DNA of 64,000 bases from positions 162,961 through 226,960 of the forward strand of contig JAPYTQ010000003.1 in NCBI GenBank assembly GCA_029941905.1, read 5' to 3'. The notes beneath the pieces are model-generated. The model saw nothing but the letters and a program-made list of their open reading frames with translations. It ran no database searches and was not told the DNA's origin. Positions 17,180 through 26,111 of this stretch are shown here, in pieces (position 1 is the stretch's first letter; every line of letters starts with the position of its first letter). Position numbers and translations under genes: made by a program. Source of the DNA: JAHRVQ01 sp029941905 (GTDB taxonomy: Bacteria; Pseudomonadota; Gammaproteobacteria; Pseudomonadales; Azotimanducaceae).

Positions 17180-18142
17180 TCAACGATCTGATACAGAAAC
17201 CTGGTTACGGCCGTCTTTTTTCGCAACGTACATCGCCTGTTCTGCGGCGTTGAATACATCTTCAAACGCATCATCTATAAGAAGTTGGGCCACCCCCAGG
17301 GAAACGGTGACCGGAGGATATCGTCTTTCGGTCGTATCTATGATTTTGTTTTCAACGTTGCTCCTGATTCTTTCCGCTACAACCAGGGCGTTTTCCGTGA
17401 CTGTTTCCGGCAGGATAACCAGAAACTCACCACCGCCTGTGCGAGCCGCCATATCCGTTGGCCGAATCGAGTCCTGCAGCGAGTAGGAAACGTTTCGCAG
17501 CACATGGTCCCCCGCCAGTTGATCATAGTCCTCGTTGAATTCCTTAAAATCGTCAATATCCAGAACCAGTATAGTTATATCCGGAAAGTCTATTTTATCA
17601 ACAACATGTTCCAACAGCCTCGAAAAGTAGTCATTAATCCAGCGGAGATTGTGCAAACCAGTGAGGATATCCACACTGGCATGTGCTTCGATTCCAGCTT
17701 GTGCTTCTCTACGGGCATTGGCGGCTTCGTTGCCTGAACGCAGTCTGTTAATTAACAGATAGAGAAAATTTCTCGCCACTCCGTTGGAATTGTCTATTAG
17801 ATTGAGCAGTACTTCTCCTTCTATTGCCAGTGCCTTAAGCTTTGTTTTCGCCTTGACAAAAGCCGATGGACTTTGGCCGTCAAGCAGCGACATTTCGCCC
17901 ACACACTCACCCTGACCAAAAGTGATAATGGCTTCTTCTGATTCCTGGTCTAAATATATGCCGACTTCACCTTCGAGAATGACGAACATGAATTCGTTAT
18001 TTTCCCCGGGTTGTAAGAGAATCTCGCCTTCATCGAACGCCTGAACCTTACACTGATCGATCCATTCCTTGATCGACGCGGGGTTTACTCCCTGGAACGG
18101 AATTGTTCGACTAACATCAATGTCCTCGATATCAAGTGTCAT
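17180..18142 (-). CDS. cNMP-binding/GGDEF protein with degenerate GGGEF motif
   Basis: 320 residues. Residues ~15-120 form a cyclic-nucleotide-binding/Crp-like sensor domain (GEILLQPGENNEFMFVILEG, FGQGECVGEMSLLDGQSPSA). Residues ~155-318 are a GGDEF domain (LTGLHNLRWIN, LDIDDFKEFNEDYDQLAGD). The signature reads ARTGGGEFLVILPE (236-240 GGGEF): the third, metal-coordinating acidic residue of GGDEF/GGEEF is Gly, and I confirmed the codon as GGT. In PleD-type enzymes that acid is required, so this protein is probably not an active cyclase and may act as a receptor or partner. GGAGATATAG precedes the ATG. Confidence 0.88.
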   Translation of the reverse strand: MTLDIEDIDVSRTIPFQGVNPASIKEWIDQCKVQAFDEGEILLQPGENNEFMFVILEGEVGIYLDQESEEAIITFGQGECVGEMSLLDGQSPSAFVKAKTKLKALAIEGEVLLNLIDNSNGVARNFLYLLINRLRSGNEAANARREAQAGIEAHASVDILTGLHNLRWINDYFSRLLEHVVDKIDFPDITILVLDIDDFKEFNEDYDQLAGDHVLRNVSYSLQDSIRPTDMAARTGGGEFLVILPETVTENALVVAERIRSNVENKIIDTTERRYPPVTVSLGVAQLLIDDAFEDVFNAAEQAMYVAKKDGRNQVSVSDR

Positions 18143-18310
18143 CTATATCTCCTGAATTAGGCCCCATAATACGCACTGGCATGAGTCTAGACTAGAATCC
18201 GCTGTCTTTGTAGGGTGAGCAAGTCAATTCTGCGGATGAACGGTTCGACTAGTGAAGGCTAGAATAGTATTGTCCGTGGTCAGAGACTGTTAAAGATGCA
18301 GGAGAGTGTG

Positions 18311-18997
18311 ATGGAGTTATCGACAGAGTTGGCCGCCGCCTTAAAAGAATTGGATACGCCAACAGTATGTAATGCCCTTGAAGTGGTCGATCCGAAACGA
18401 CGTACCAGAGGTTTTAATATTAAGCCACTGGTATGTGCGCATCCGACATTACCATCGATTGTTGGGTTTGCAAGAACCGCCAGGATTCGCGCTACCCATA
18501 AACCTGATAAACCCCAGGATAGTGTTGGATACTATACTTATATCGCGGAAGGCGGACCCAACCCAAGCATCGTGGTCGTTCAGGATCTGGATGAAGTGCC
18601 GGGATATGGTGCACTTTGGGGTGAGGTAAATACCAATGTTCACTACGGATTGGGCTGCCAGGGTGTGATCACTAACGGTAGTGTTCGGGACATACCTGAT
18701 TCACAGGAGAATTTTCAGATGCTCGCAGGGATGATCAATCCATCCCATGCCTGGGTCCACGTCGTAGATTGGGGTAGCCCTGTCAATGTCCACGGCATGG
18801 AAGTACAGGATCAGGATCTCATTCATGCCGATCTGCATGGGTCAGTCGTTATCCCCATGGAAAGTGCGGTAGATGTTGTTGAGGAAGCCAGGCGTATTAT
18901 GGCGCGAGAACATATCCTGATCACTGCGGCGAAAGCGCCTGGTTTTAATATTGAGAAGATGAAACAGGCCTGGGCGGGGATGGCAGAGATTCACTAG
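18311..18997 (+). CDS. RraA/HMG-aldolase family protein
   Basis: About 228 residues from the ATG at 18311, with AGGAG 6 nt upstream (an earlier ATG at 18296 precedes this site). The core GEVNTNVHYGLGCQGVITNG followed by SVRDIPD matches the RraA fold; the Arg-Asp pair of SVRD corresponds to the substrate/metal site in 4-hydroxy-4-methyl-2-oxoglutarate aldolases. Family members are either Mg-dependent class II aldolases/oxaloacetate decarboxylases or the RNase E inhibitor RraA. The catabolic neighbours favour an enzyme. It is divergent from the GGDEF gene, with a 168-nt intergenic region that should hold both promoters. Confidence 0.82.
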   Translation: MELSTELAAALKELDTPTVCNALEVVDPKRRTRGFNIKPLVCAHPTLPSIVGFARTARIRATHKPDKPQDSVGYYTYIAEGGPNPSIVVVQDLDEVPGYGALWGEVNTNVHYGLGCQGVITNGSVRDIPDSQENFQMLAGMINPSHAWVHVVDWGSPVNVHGMEVQDQDLIHADLHGSVVIPMESAVDVVEEARRIMAREHILITAAKAPGFNIEKMKQAWAGMAEIH

Positions 18998-19078
18998 ACT
19001 TAATTCAGTACGCGAGTCAAACGCTACCAGCGACTAGCCCTCCGTAAGCGACATTGAATCAGGAACTGGGCCGCATGG

Positions 19079-19873
19079 TCAAACACTTCTTCCACCATCT
19101 ACATTAATTGATGTGCCGGTAAGGAACACGGCGTCATCGGAAGCTAAAAAAGTCACCGCGCCAGCGATGTCCGTCGGATCTGCCATGCGCCCCAGTGGGA
19201 TTGTGCTGACGAGACGGGCTTTTTGTTCTTCGCTCATTTCTTCGGCGGGAACGCCCGTAGCGGATTCCATAAAACCTGTGAGAGAAGCCACGGGGTTTAC
19301 TGCGTTGACACGGATCTGGTTGCGAGCGACTTCCAGCGCCAGTCCCTTGGTCATGGTGAGCACCGCCCCCTTGGTGGCATTGTAAGGTGTGACTCCCGGT
19401 CTTGGTGCTATTGAACCAATTGAGGCAATATTGATTATCGCGCCACCGGTACCTTGTTGGATCATGACCGGAATCACATGTTTGCAGCCGAGGAAAACAC
19501 CCCGTACGTTGACGGCGAATACCGCATCGAATTCTTCAACCGAGATTTTCCAGGTGAGTCTATTGAGGTGGCTGTAACCGGCGTTGTTCACCAGTACATC
19601 AATACCCCCAAAAGCTGAATTTGCCTGTTCAATCATGGCGATCACGTCGGCTTCTTCTGCAACGTTGGTGATATTGGTTTCAATTTTACCGGTTGCATTT
19701 GCCCTAATATTGTTGGCAACACTCGCGACCCCATCGGCGTTGATATCCGATAACAGAACATTTGCGCTTTCACTGGCGAATCGGCTGGCAATGGCGGCAC
19801 CGAATCCTGAACCAGCACCAGTAACAATAACGTTTTTACCTTCAAATCTATTCAATTTATTCTCCAAGTCCAT
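19079..19873 (-). CDS. SDR-family oxidoreductase
   Basis: 264 residues, classical short-chain dehydrogenase. The NAD(P)-binding motif is VTGAGSGFGAAIA (residues ~16-28), followed by LSDINADG with an Asp suggesting NAD preference, NNAGYS, the catalytic Ser in INIASIGS and the YxxxK pair in YNATKGA. The C-terminus ends with the usual TGTSINVDGG. It is divergent from the ThDP-enzyme gene with ~80 nt between. The substrate is probably a hydroxyacid or hydroxyacyl intermediate of the surrounding catabolic block, but this is inference. Confidence 0.9.
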   Translation of the reverse strand: MDLENKLNRFEGKNVIVTGAGSGFGAAIASRFASESANVLLSDINADGVASVANNIRANATGKIETNITNVAEEADVIAMIEQANSAFGGIDVLVNNAGYSHLNRLTWKISVEEFDAVFAVNVRGVFLGCKHVIPVMIQQGTGGAIINIASIGSIAPRPGVTPYNATKGAVLTMTKGLALEVARNQIRVNAVNPVASLTGFMESATGVPAEEMSEEQKARLVSTIPLGRMADPTDIAGAVTFLASDDAVFLTGTSINVDGGRSV

Positions 19874-19954
19874 TCAGGCTTCGTTTAATTATTACCTAAA
19901 CAATACAACTTTTGTGTATTGTTGTGGGCAAGGATTAATAAAAAAGGCAAGTGT

Positions 19955-21586
19955 ATGACCAGTAGAACCGGTGCGGAAGTTGTCGCTGAAACATTGAAAG
20001 CTGTCGGCGTACGGCATGTGTTTGGCATCGTCAGTATTCACAATATGCCGATTGTGGATGCCATCGGGCGTCTTGATGGTATCGAGATGGTGACAGTTCG
20101 AAATGAACAAAGTGCGACCCATATGGCGGATGGCTATGCTCGTGCCACGGGCGGACTGGGGGTATCGCTGGGCAGCACCGGGCCTGGAACCACGAATATG
20201 GTGACCGGGATCTATGAATCAGCTTATGCCTCTTCGAGGGTACTGGTTGTCACCGGGCAGGCGGAGACCACGTTCTACGGCAAGGGAAAAGGATACGTTC
20301 ACGAGGCCGAAAACCAGAAGGTAATGCTTGAATCTGTTGCCAGAAAAGTCGCCTCACCCCGGTATGCATCGGAAATACAGCGCGAGTTGATTTCTGTTAT
20401 CGAGGATATTTGTAGCGGCAGGCCGCAACCCGGGGCCATCGAGATTCCAATCGACCTGCAATATGTGATAACAGACTCACCGCTAATGCAGGTTCCGGCA
20501 TCGCAACCTGTTATTGCTGACCCGGAAGCTTTGTCACAAGCCGTTGATGTGATCGGTAGCGCACGACGCAGGGTGATTCTGGCTGGTGGTGGTATTGCAT
20601 TATCCGGTGCCTCGGCTGCCTTGCAACAGTTCGCCGAGCAGATTGATGCGCCGGTAATCACCACGTCAAATGGCAAGGGTGCAATACGGGATGACCATCC
20701 CTTGTATCTGGGTCCAGTTCTTATGAGCGCCCCGATATTGGAAGCGCTGAAGGATGCGGACCTTCTGATTGCCGTAGGTACTCGTTTTCAGGCGGGGGTA
20801 GGAGGTAACCAGGTCAAAGTGCCCCTGCCGCCGATCGTGCATATTGATGTGGACCCGCGAAATATTAATTTGAATTACCCGGCGAAGGCGGGCGTTGTTG
20901 GCGACGCCCGAACAACACTGGAGAGCCTCGCGGCATCAATCAGCGAAACCGGGGACGCCCAGTACCGGGAAACTCTTCAAGGTGCCGCAGCAGACACAAA
21001 GGCAAAAAATATCGAGCGAATCGGGCCGGATCACACGTCGGTCCTGAATTCGATGACAAAGTATATGGATCGGGAGGCCTTCTTTGTCCGTGACAACACG
21101 ATCCCAGGGTATTACTGGGCCAACGGCTTGCTGCCGATATTTAAACCAGGGGGTTACATATTTCCAACTTCCGGGGCGATTGGCCCCGGGTTAACCCTTG
21201 GGATGGGCGTCGCGGTTGCAACCGGGGTTAAAACCATCATCATGCATGGCGATGGCGGTTTTATGTATCACGTCGGTGAACTGGCGACGGCAGCGCAATA
21301 CCAGATGCCTATAGTTGTCGTGGTTTTCAATGATGGTGGTTATGGTGTTTTGCGAGGTTTGCAACATCGCCAGTTTGAAGGTCGAATCAACCAGACTGAG
21401 CTCTACACCCCCGACTTTGTGCAACTGGCCGAGAGTATGGGTGTTAAGGGTCTGCTTGCTGACAATGTTGAAGAATTTGATGATCGCCTGAAACAGGCAA
21501 TGGATATCAGTGGTCCTGTGTTGATTGAGATTAATGTGCGCAATATGCAACCGATGCAGGGCATTGTACCTGCACCGCCAATATAG
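19955..21586 (+). CDS. Thiamine-diphosphate enzyme, acetolactate synthase/2-oxoacid decarboxylase type
   Basis: About 543 residues from ATG 19955 (an in-frame TTG at 19919 would add a non-conserved tail). The order is the standard Pyr-central-PP one. The catalytic Glu is in VTVRNEQSATHMADGYARAT. The ThDP/Mg motif is HGDGGFMYHVGELATAAQY with VVFNDGGYGV downstream. No regulatory subunit gene is present, so a biosynthetic acetolactate synthase is less likely than a catabolic decarboxylase or ligase. Within this block it may handle a 2-oxoacid made by the RraA-like or HpcH-like aldolases. The 3' end lies in a three-copy 20-bp tandem repeat. Confidence 0.88.
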   Translation: MTSRTGAEVVAETLKAVGVRHVFGIVSIHNMPIVDAIGRLDGIEMVTVRNEQSATHMADGYARATGGLGVSLGSTGPGTTNMVTGIYESAYASSRVLVVTGQAETTFYGKGKGYVHEAENQKVMLESVARKVASPRYASEIQRELISVIEDICSGRPQPGAIEIPIDLQYVITDSPLMQVPASQPVIADPEALSQAVDVIGSARRRVILAGGGIALSGASAALQQFAEQIDAPVITTSNGKGAIRDDHPLYLGPVLMSAPILEALKDADLLIAVGTRFQAGVGGNQVKVPLPPIVHIDVDPRNINLNYPAKAGVVGDARTTLESLAASISETGDAQYRETLQGAAADTKAKNIERIGPDHTSVLNSMTKYMDREAFFVRDNTIPGYYWANGLLPIFKPGGYIFPTSGAIGPGLTLGMGVAVATGVKTIIMHGDGGFMYHVGELATAAQYQMPIVVVVFNDGGYGVLRGLQHRQFEGRINQTELYTPDFVQLAESMGVKGLLADNVEEFDDRLKQAMDISGPVLIEINVRNMQPMQGIVPAPPI

Positions 21587-21627
21587 CACCTGCGCCGGCT
21601 AAATAGCACCTGCACCGGTTGAATAGT
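21568..21627. repeat. Three-copy 20-bp tandem repeat over the ThDP gene stop
   Basis: Copies start at 21568, 21588 and 21608 with a period of exactly 20 bp: acctgcaccgccaatatagc, acctgcgccggctaaatagc and acctgcaccggttgaatagt. The first copy encodes the last residues (PAPPI) and stop codon of the ThDP enzyme. The others lie between that stop and the stop of the convergent MaoC gene. It looks like local slippage duplication at the gene end. Confidence 0.85.
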
Positions 21628-21629
21628 AA

Positions 21630-22502
21630 TCATTCAAACTCAAAATAGGCATTGGACACAACGACCTTATCTGCCACTTTTGCTTCAAACAGCACTCGCC
21701 CAGGTCCATCATTCCAGGCACGGATTTCCAGGGTGTCGTTGAGGAAAACCGGTGCTGAAAAGCGGACCTTTATTTTCCTGAACTTCCGGGCGTCTGAACC
21801 GCAAAAACTGTTAAGCAGTAGCTGCCCGCAGTGACCAAATGTACACAGGCCATGCAGAATGGGTTCGTCGAAGCCGCCGAACCTGGCTGACTCGGGGTCA
21901 ATATGCAATGGATTATAGTCCCCGGATAATCGATAAATATGTGCCTGGTTGTCAGGGATCAGCACGCTCGTGGTGACATCGGGCTCCCGGTCCGGGACCG
22001 CAATTTTCTCTGAGAAGGTTTGCCCTGATCCCTCAAAGGGTTCGATATCCCCGAGTTCCTTGACGCCGCGTCTAAAGGAGCCGTTTACCATTTTGATGCA
22101 AACATCACCATCGGCATCTGTCACCGTACTCTCGGATTCAACGAATCCATTGCCACGGCCCCTGGGGTGAGCACCGATCAATCGGGATCGAATCATTACC
22201 TCACCTTCAATCGGTAGCGGCTTGAGCATCTCAAGGTATCGTTCTGCGTCAATATTTAAAGGCCCGGGTGAGGAAGGAATCGCATTCAGATCAATAGGAG
22301 CACCGGCGCCGCCCCACCTGATTGGAAATGTCGGAAAAACACTGAAGTCAGGGTGCCCCTCGTAGCAGAAAGCGAGTTCCCTGATTCCTATACCGACGGC
22401 GTAGAGCAGCACATCTCGTTTTTCATAGCTGATGGGTACAGGGTCGCCCCATGGACCGGGTTTTCCGTTCGGAAGTGCTGCTTGTGCGTCATAGTTAGCC
22501 AT
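21630..22502 (-). CDS. MaoC-family 2-enoyl-CoA hydratase (double hot-dog)
   Basis: About 290 residues from the ATG at 22502 (MANYDAQAAL); the frame is open to 22601 but that extension lacks family similarity. It has two hot-dog halves, as in eukaryotic hydratase 2 and bacterial (R)-specific enoyl-CoA hydratases. The catalytic block YRLSGDYNPLHIDPESARFG contains the Asp-x-Asn-Pro-Leu-His motif, followed by PILHGLCTFGHCGQLLL. It hydrates trans-2-enoyl-CoA to (R)-3-hydroxyacyl-CoA. The acyl-CoA dehydrogenase gene starts ~240 nt away on the opposite strand and would supply the enoyl-CoA. Confidence 0.88.
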   Translation of the reverse strand: MANYDAQAALPNGKPGPWGDPVPISYEKRDVLLYAVGIGIRELAFCYEGHPDFSVFPTFPIRWGGAGAPIDLNAIPSSPGPLNIDAERYLEMLKPLPIEGEVMIRSRLIGAHPRGRGNGFVESESTVTDADGDVCIKMVNGSFRRGVKELGDIEPFEGSGQTFSEKIAVPDREPDVTTSVLIPDNQAHIYRLSGDYNPLHIDPESARFGGFDEPILHGLCTFGHCGQLLLNSFCGSDARKFRKIKVRFSAPVFLNDTLEIRAWNDGPGRVLFEAKVADKVVVSNAYFEFE

Positions 22503-22741
22503 TTTCTGGTCAATCCCTGGTCGAGTGCCGTGAGTGAATATTGATAATGGTATTCTCGCGAGCTGGAAGTCAAATACGTTCTTCCGCTGTGCAGCAAACA
22601 CAATATAAACGAACGCATGGCAACATCATCAATGGGAGCAAGGGTAAGGTGCAAACAGTTGACACAGAGCGGCGATTAAATGGATTATCGGCACTGTGAG
22701 TAGTTGAAAGCAATCCACGAAATCGAGAAGGGAGAATAACG

Positions 22742-23989
22742 ATGCCAGATCTGCTAGCTGACCTGAACAACCTGGTCATGTCGAAAGAAGTACAACCACT
22801 GTTTGATGCGGTTGTGAAACATATTGATGAGAATGTAGCGCCTATTGTCGAGGAGTTTTATGCCCTTGATGAAGAAAAGGAAGATCGCTGGACCTGGCAC
22901 CCGAGGCAACTCGAGTTGTTGGATGGCGCTAAGAGCAAGGCTAAGGCATCAGGACTGTGGAACTTTTTCCTGCCTGACGCGGAAACTGGCGAAGGGTTGA
23001 AAAACCTGGACTACGCCTATATTGCGGCTGAACTGGGGCGCCATCCGTTGTCCTCGGAAACGTTGAATTGTAGCGCGCCCGATACGGGCAATATGGAAGT
23101 ACTCGAGCGGGTCGGCACGCCGGAACAGAAGGAAAAATGGTTGACGCCGCTGTTGAACGGTGAGATTCGATCTGCCTTTGCAATGACCGAACCCAACATG
23201 GCGTCTTCTGATGCGAAGAATATCAGTACTCAGGCTGTGCTTGATGGTGACGAGTGGGTAATTAACGGTGAGAAGTACTACATCTCAGGCGCCGGTGATC
23301 CGCGCTGTAAAATTATGATTACCATGGTGAAAACCAGCCCTGATGCACCACCGAGTCGGCAGCAGTCTCAAATACTGGTGCCCATAGACACACCCGGAGT
23401 AAAAATTCTCGGCCCCATGCATGTATTTGGCAATGATGACGCGCCACACGGCCATATGCATATTAAGTTCGACAATGTTCGGGTACCCAAAGAAAACATC
23501 CTGCTGGGTGAAGGACGGGGTTTTGAAATCTCCCAGGTTCGTCTCGGTCCTGGCCGAATACATCACTGTATGCGTTCCATTGGTCAGGCTGAAAGAGCAT
23601 TGGAATTGATGGTCAAGCGTGCCGCGACCAGGGAAGCCTTCGGTAAGCCTATTGTTCGACTGGGTAAAAACGTTGAAGTGATTTCCAGAGCGCGTATCGA
23701 TATCGACGCCATGCGCTTAATGGTATTGCGCGCAGCGAAAGCGATGGATGTCCTGGGTAATAAAGAAGCACGAACCTATGTCAGTGCGGTTAAGGCGATG
23801 GTACCTGAGAGAGTTTGCGCCATTATTGACCAGGCGATCCAGATGCATGGTGCCACCGGTGTCTCCAAGTGGACTCCACTGGCCGCGATGTACACCGGAC
23901 AGCGTACACTGCGACTGGCAGATGGCCCTGATGAGGTACATCATATGGTGGTTGGCCGTGCGGAAGTCCAAAAGTACGGTTTGTGGTAA
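22742..23989 (+). CDS. Acyl-CoA dehydrogenase (ACAD10/11-like)
   Basis: 415 residues. Typical sections: FAMTEPNMASSDAKNISTQA (FAD/substrate loop), WVINGEKYYISGAGDP, GEGRGFEISQVRLGPGRIHH, the RAATREAFGKPIV helix and the C-terminal IQMHGATGVSKWTPLAAMYT with LRLADGPDEVHHMVVGR. These place it in the branch related to ACAD10/11 and bacterial FadE-type enzymes acting on unusual or branched chains. It introduces the alpha,beta double bond using an ETF acceptor. GAAGGGAGAATAACG lies before the ATG. A strong terminator follows at 24021. Confidence 0.92.
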   Translation: MPDLLADLNNLVMSKEVQPLFDAVVKHIDENVAPIVEEFYALDEEKEDRWTWHPRQLELLDGAKSKAKASGLWNFFLPDAETGEGLKNLDYAYIAAELGRHPLSSETLNCSAPDTGNMEVLERVGTPEQKEKWLTPLLNGEIRSAFAMTEPNMASSDAKNISTQAVLDGDEWVINGEKYYISGAGDPRCKIMITMVKTSPDAPPSRQQSQILVPIDTPGVKILGPMHVFGNDDAPHGHMHIKFDNVRVPKENILLGEGRGFEISQVRLGPGRIHHCMRSIGQAERALELMVKRAATREAFGKPIVRLGKNVEVISRARIDIDAMRLMVLRAAKAMDVLGNKEARTYVSAVKAMVPERVCAIIDQAIQMHGATGVSKWTPLAAMYTGQRTLRLADGPDEVHHMVVGRAEVQKYGLW

Positions 23990-24020
23990 ACGCTCGGTTG
24001 TAAGACAGGTTGAAAAGAGA

Positions 24021-24051
24021 AGGAGCTATCAGGTATAGCTCCTTTTTTTTT
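24021..24051 (+). terminator. Rho-independent terminator after the acyl-CoA dehydrogenase gene
   Basis: A perfect 9-bp stem, aggagctat / atagctcct, with a 5-nt loop is followed directly by nine or more T residues. It lies 31 nt after the stop codon. The T run is on the + strand side, so it ends the acyl-CoA dehydrogenase transcript before the convergent dehydrogenase gene. Confidence 0.93.
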
Positions 24052-24082
24052 GACTGTTCGACTCACGTTTTATCGCCGCGTT

Positions 24083-25096
24083 TTATCGTCTGCTTGTTAA
24101 AAACTCTTCGTTGACACAGTTTTCGAGTCGACCTGTCGCCAGGTACTTCTTCGCCACATGGATCCCCTTCACCCTCATATCGTAAACACTCTGTGGTGTG
24201 TAAAACGCGGAGTGGGGCGTAATCAGCACGCGATCCCTGATCCACTCTTCATCACTGTTCCATGCCTTGAGTAACGGCCGCTCCATATTGCAGGGTTCTT
24301 CAGGCAACACATCCAGCCCCGCACCTGCGACTTGGCCGGATTTAATGCTGTCATGAAGCGCGTCAATATCGACCACTTCTCCCCGCGCTGCATTAATTAA
24401 CACCAGACCCGGTTTTGCATGGGACAGCACATCAGCGTTGATGAGGTCACGGGTTTCTTCTGAAAGTGGCACATGCATGGTAATAATGTCTGATTCTGCA
24501 AACAGGGCTTCCAGTGTCTCAACTCGCTTGATGCCAAGCGCAAGTTCAGAACCGTTGGACTTGTAGGGATCATAAAAGGTGACATCCATCCCAAAAGCCT
24601 TACAGCGAAGCGTCATGGCTGTGCCTATTCGTCCGAGGCCGACGATGCCGATTTTTGCATGGGACAATCTTAGAGCCAGGGGATGATCCATGGCTCGCCA
24701 GCCTTTTACAGGATCGGTTCGCAGTTGATGATCATAGCGACTGATACCTTTCATCAGTGACAGCAGCAATCCCATGGCATGGTCGGCAACGTCCTGGGTA
24801 CCATAATCCGGGACATTACAGAGGGGAATACCGAGTTCACCCCATTTTCCCAAATCGAAATTATCGAAACCCACCTTTGGCGTCACAATGATGCGGCATT
24901 TTTCCAGTTTTTGAACATCATCCCCCTCTAGTGGATCCGGAATACTGATCAGGCCATCTGCCCTGGCCCACTGTTCATCCGTGACACTTTCCGGTCCGGC
25001 GCAGAATATACACTCAACATCAGAACCGGCTGCTTCCAGTTCGAACTCATGGTTATCTGCCCAGCGGGTGATGGGCCACAGTAAACACGTCGACAT
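24083..25096 (-). CDS. D-isomer-specific 2-hydroxyacid dehydrogenase
   Basis: About 337 residues from the ATG at 25096, with AGAGGAAATT just upstream; the frame is open to 25162. The NAD-binding motif is GIVGLGRIGTAMTLRC. The catalytic Arg lies in NAARGEVVD, the Glu in LDVLPEEPC and the His in TPHSAFYT, so the triad is complete. Such enzymes interconvert 2-oxoacids and (R)-2-hydroxyacids; the C-terminal half resembles the C-terminal-binding-protein/phosphoglycerate-dehydrogenase branch. It lies between the acyl-CoA dehydrogenase and an HpcH-type aldolase and could reduce or produce their 2-oxoacid. Confidence 0.9.
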   Translation of the reverse strand: MSTCLLWPITRWADNHEFELEAAGSDVECIFCAGPESVTDEQWARADGLISIPDPLEGDDVQKLEKCRIIVTPKVGFDNFDLGKWGELGIPLCNVPDYGTQDVADHAMGLLLSLMKGISRYDHQLRTDPVKGWRAMDHPLALRLSHAKIGIVGLGRIGTAMTLRCKAFGMDVTFYDPYKSNGSELALGIKRVETLEALFAESDIITMHVPLSEETRDLINADVLSHAKPGLVLINAARGEVVDIDALHDSIKSGQVAGAGLDVLPEEPCNMERPLLKAWNSDEEWIRDRVLITPHSAFYTPQSVYDMRVKGIHVAKKYLATGRLENCVNEEFLTSRR

Positions 25097-25251
25097 AATT
25101 TCCTCTTTTTCTGTTTGTTTTAAATGGTTTTGAATTGTTTGAAGTTGATTAAAGTTATGCATTCGAGAATATCTTCTCTCGGGCTGGCTGTCACTTTTTG
25201 TACGGTGTGTCTGTTAGTATGGGTCGTAAATAGTCAATAGGGGCAGCAGTG

Positions 25252-26067
25252 ATGGATGGATTTACACTGAAACAGACATTGAAAGAAGGCGGTCGGGTAT
25301 ACGGATTTATGCTCTCTGCCATGGCATCAACCCGCTTCGCGAATGTATTGAAGGGAAGCACAGCAGATTACGCCATTATTGATACCGAGCATGGCTCGCG
25401 GGATCGCGCAGAAATTCAGCAACTCTGCACCATGCTAAGACAAGCGGGTGTTGCACCGGTCGTGCGGGTTCCCGTGCCCAAGGCGGAATGGGTGGCCATG
25501 GCGCTGGATGCAGGCGCGTCCGGCATCTTGGTGCCTTACTGTGAAACGGTAGAAGAAGTACAAGCCGTCGTCGCCACAGCGAAATGGCACCCCTTAAAAG
25601 GCGAATATCTAAAGAAGGCGGTTCGTGACAATGAACTCCCCAGCGAGGAGTCGCGAAAATATCTTGAAGCAAGACACAAACACTCCTTCGTGATTATCGG
25701 TATTGAATCAGTGCCGGGCTATGAAAACCTTGAAAACATCCTCGCCGTTGGCGGTATCGACGGCGTCTTCGTCGGGCCTAACGACATGTCCACATCCCTG
25801 GGTATTCCCGATGATTATTCGAACCCACGCTATATCGAAGTTGTTGGCGATATCATCAAAAAGTGCGAGGCCGTCGGCGTAGCCGTCATGGTGCACCAAC
25901 AGACTATTGAAACCTCCACAGTGGCCATGGAACTCGGTGCAAGGTTTGTTCTGCATGCCATGGACTCCAATATTCTTCAAAGGGCATTGCAGAATGAATT
26001 TAATGAACTGCGAAAGAATGCCGGTGAGATAGAAGCCGCAACGAAAAACACGGTGGATGTTGCATAA
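25252..26067 (+). CDS. HpcH/HpaI-family aldolase
   Basis: About 271 residues. Start ATG 25252 has AGGGG 8 nt upstream (a GTG one codon earlier is possible). All four functional positions of HpaI-type class II pyruvate aldolases are present: His in IIDTEHGSRD, Arg in PVVRVPVP, Glu in IGIESVPGY and Asp in VFVGPNDMS. These enzymes split 4-hydroxy-2-oxoacids to pyruvate and an aldehyde with a divalent metal. The aldehyde partner is unknown. It is divergent from the 2-hydroxyacid dehydrogenase gene and forms the end of the catabolic block. Confidence 0.9.
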   Translation: MDGFTLKQTLKEGGRVYGFMLSAMASTRFANVLKGSTADYAIIDTEHGSRDRAEIQQLCTMLRQAGVAPVVRVPVPKAEWVAMALDAGASGILVPYCETVEEVQAVVATAKWHPLKGEYLKKAVRDNELPSEESRKYLEARHKHSFVIIGIESVPGYENLENILAVGGIDGVFVGPNDMSTSLGIPDDYSNPRYIEVVGDIIKKCEAVGVAVMVHQQTIETSTVAMELGARFVLHAMDSNILQRALQNEFNELRKNAGEIEAATKNTVDVA

Positions 26068-26111
26068 CCCTTGGAGAACGATATCCGGCAGCCAATCCTG
26101 CCTGTGTGCTG

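Noticed and set aside
19955..21586. Biosynthetic acetolactate synthase large subunit (IlvB/IlvI)
   Set aside because: No small regulatory subunit gene is adjacent and the surroundings are catabolic, so a more general ThDP-enzyme call was kept.
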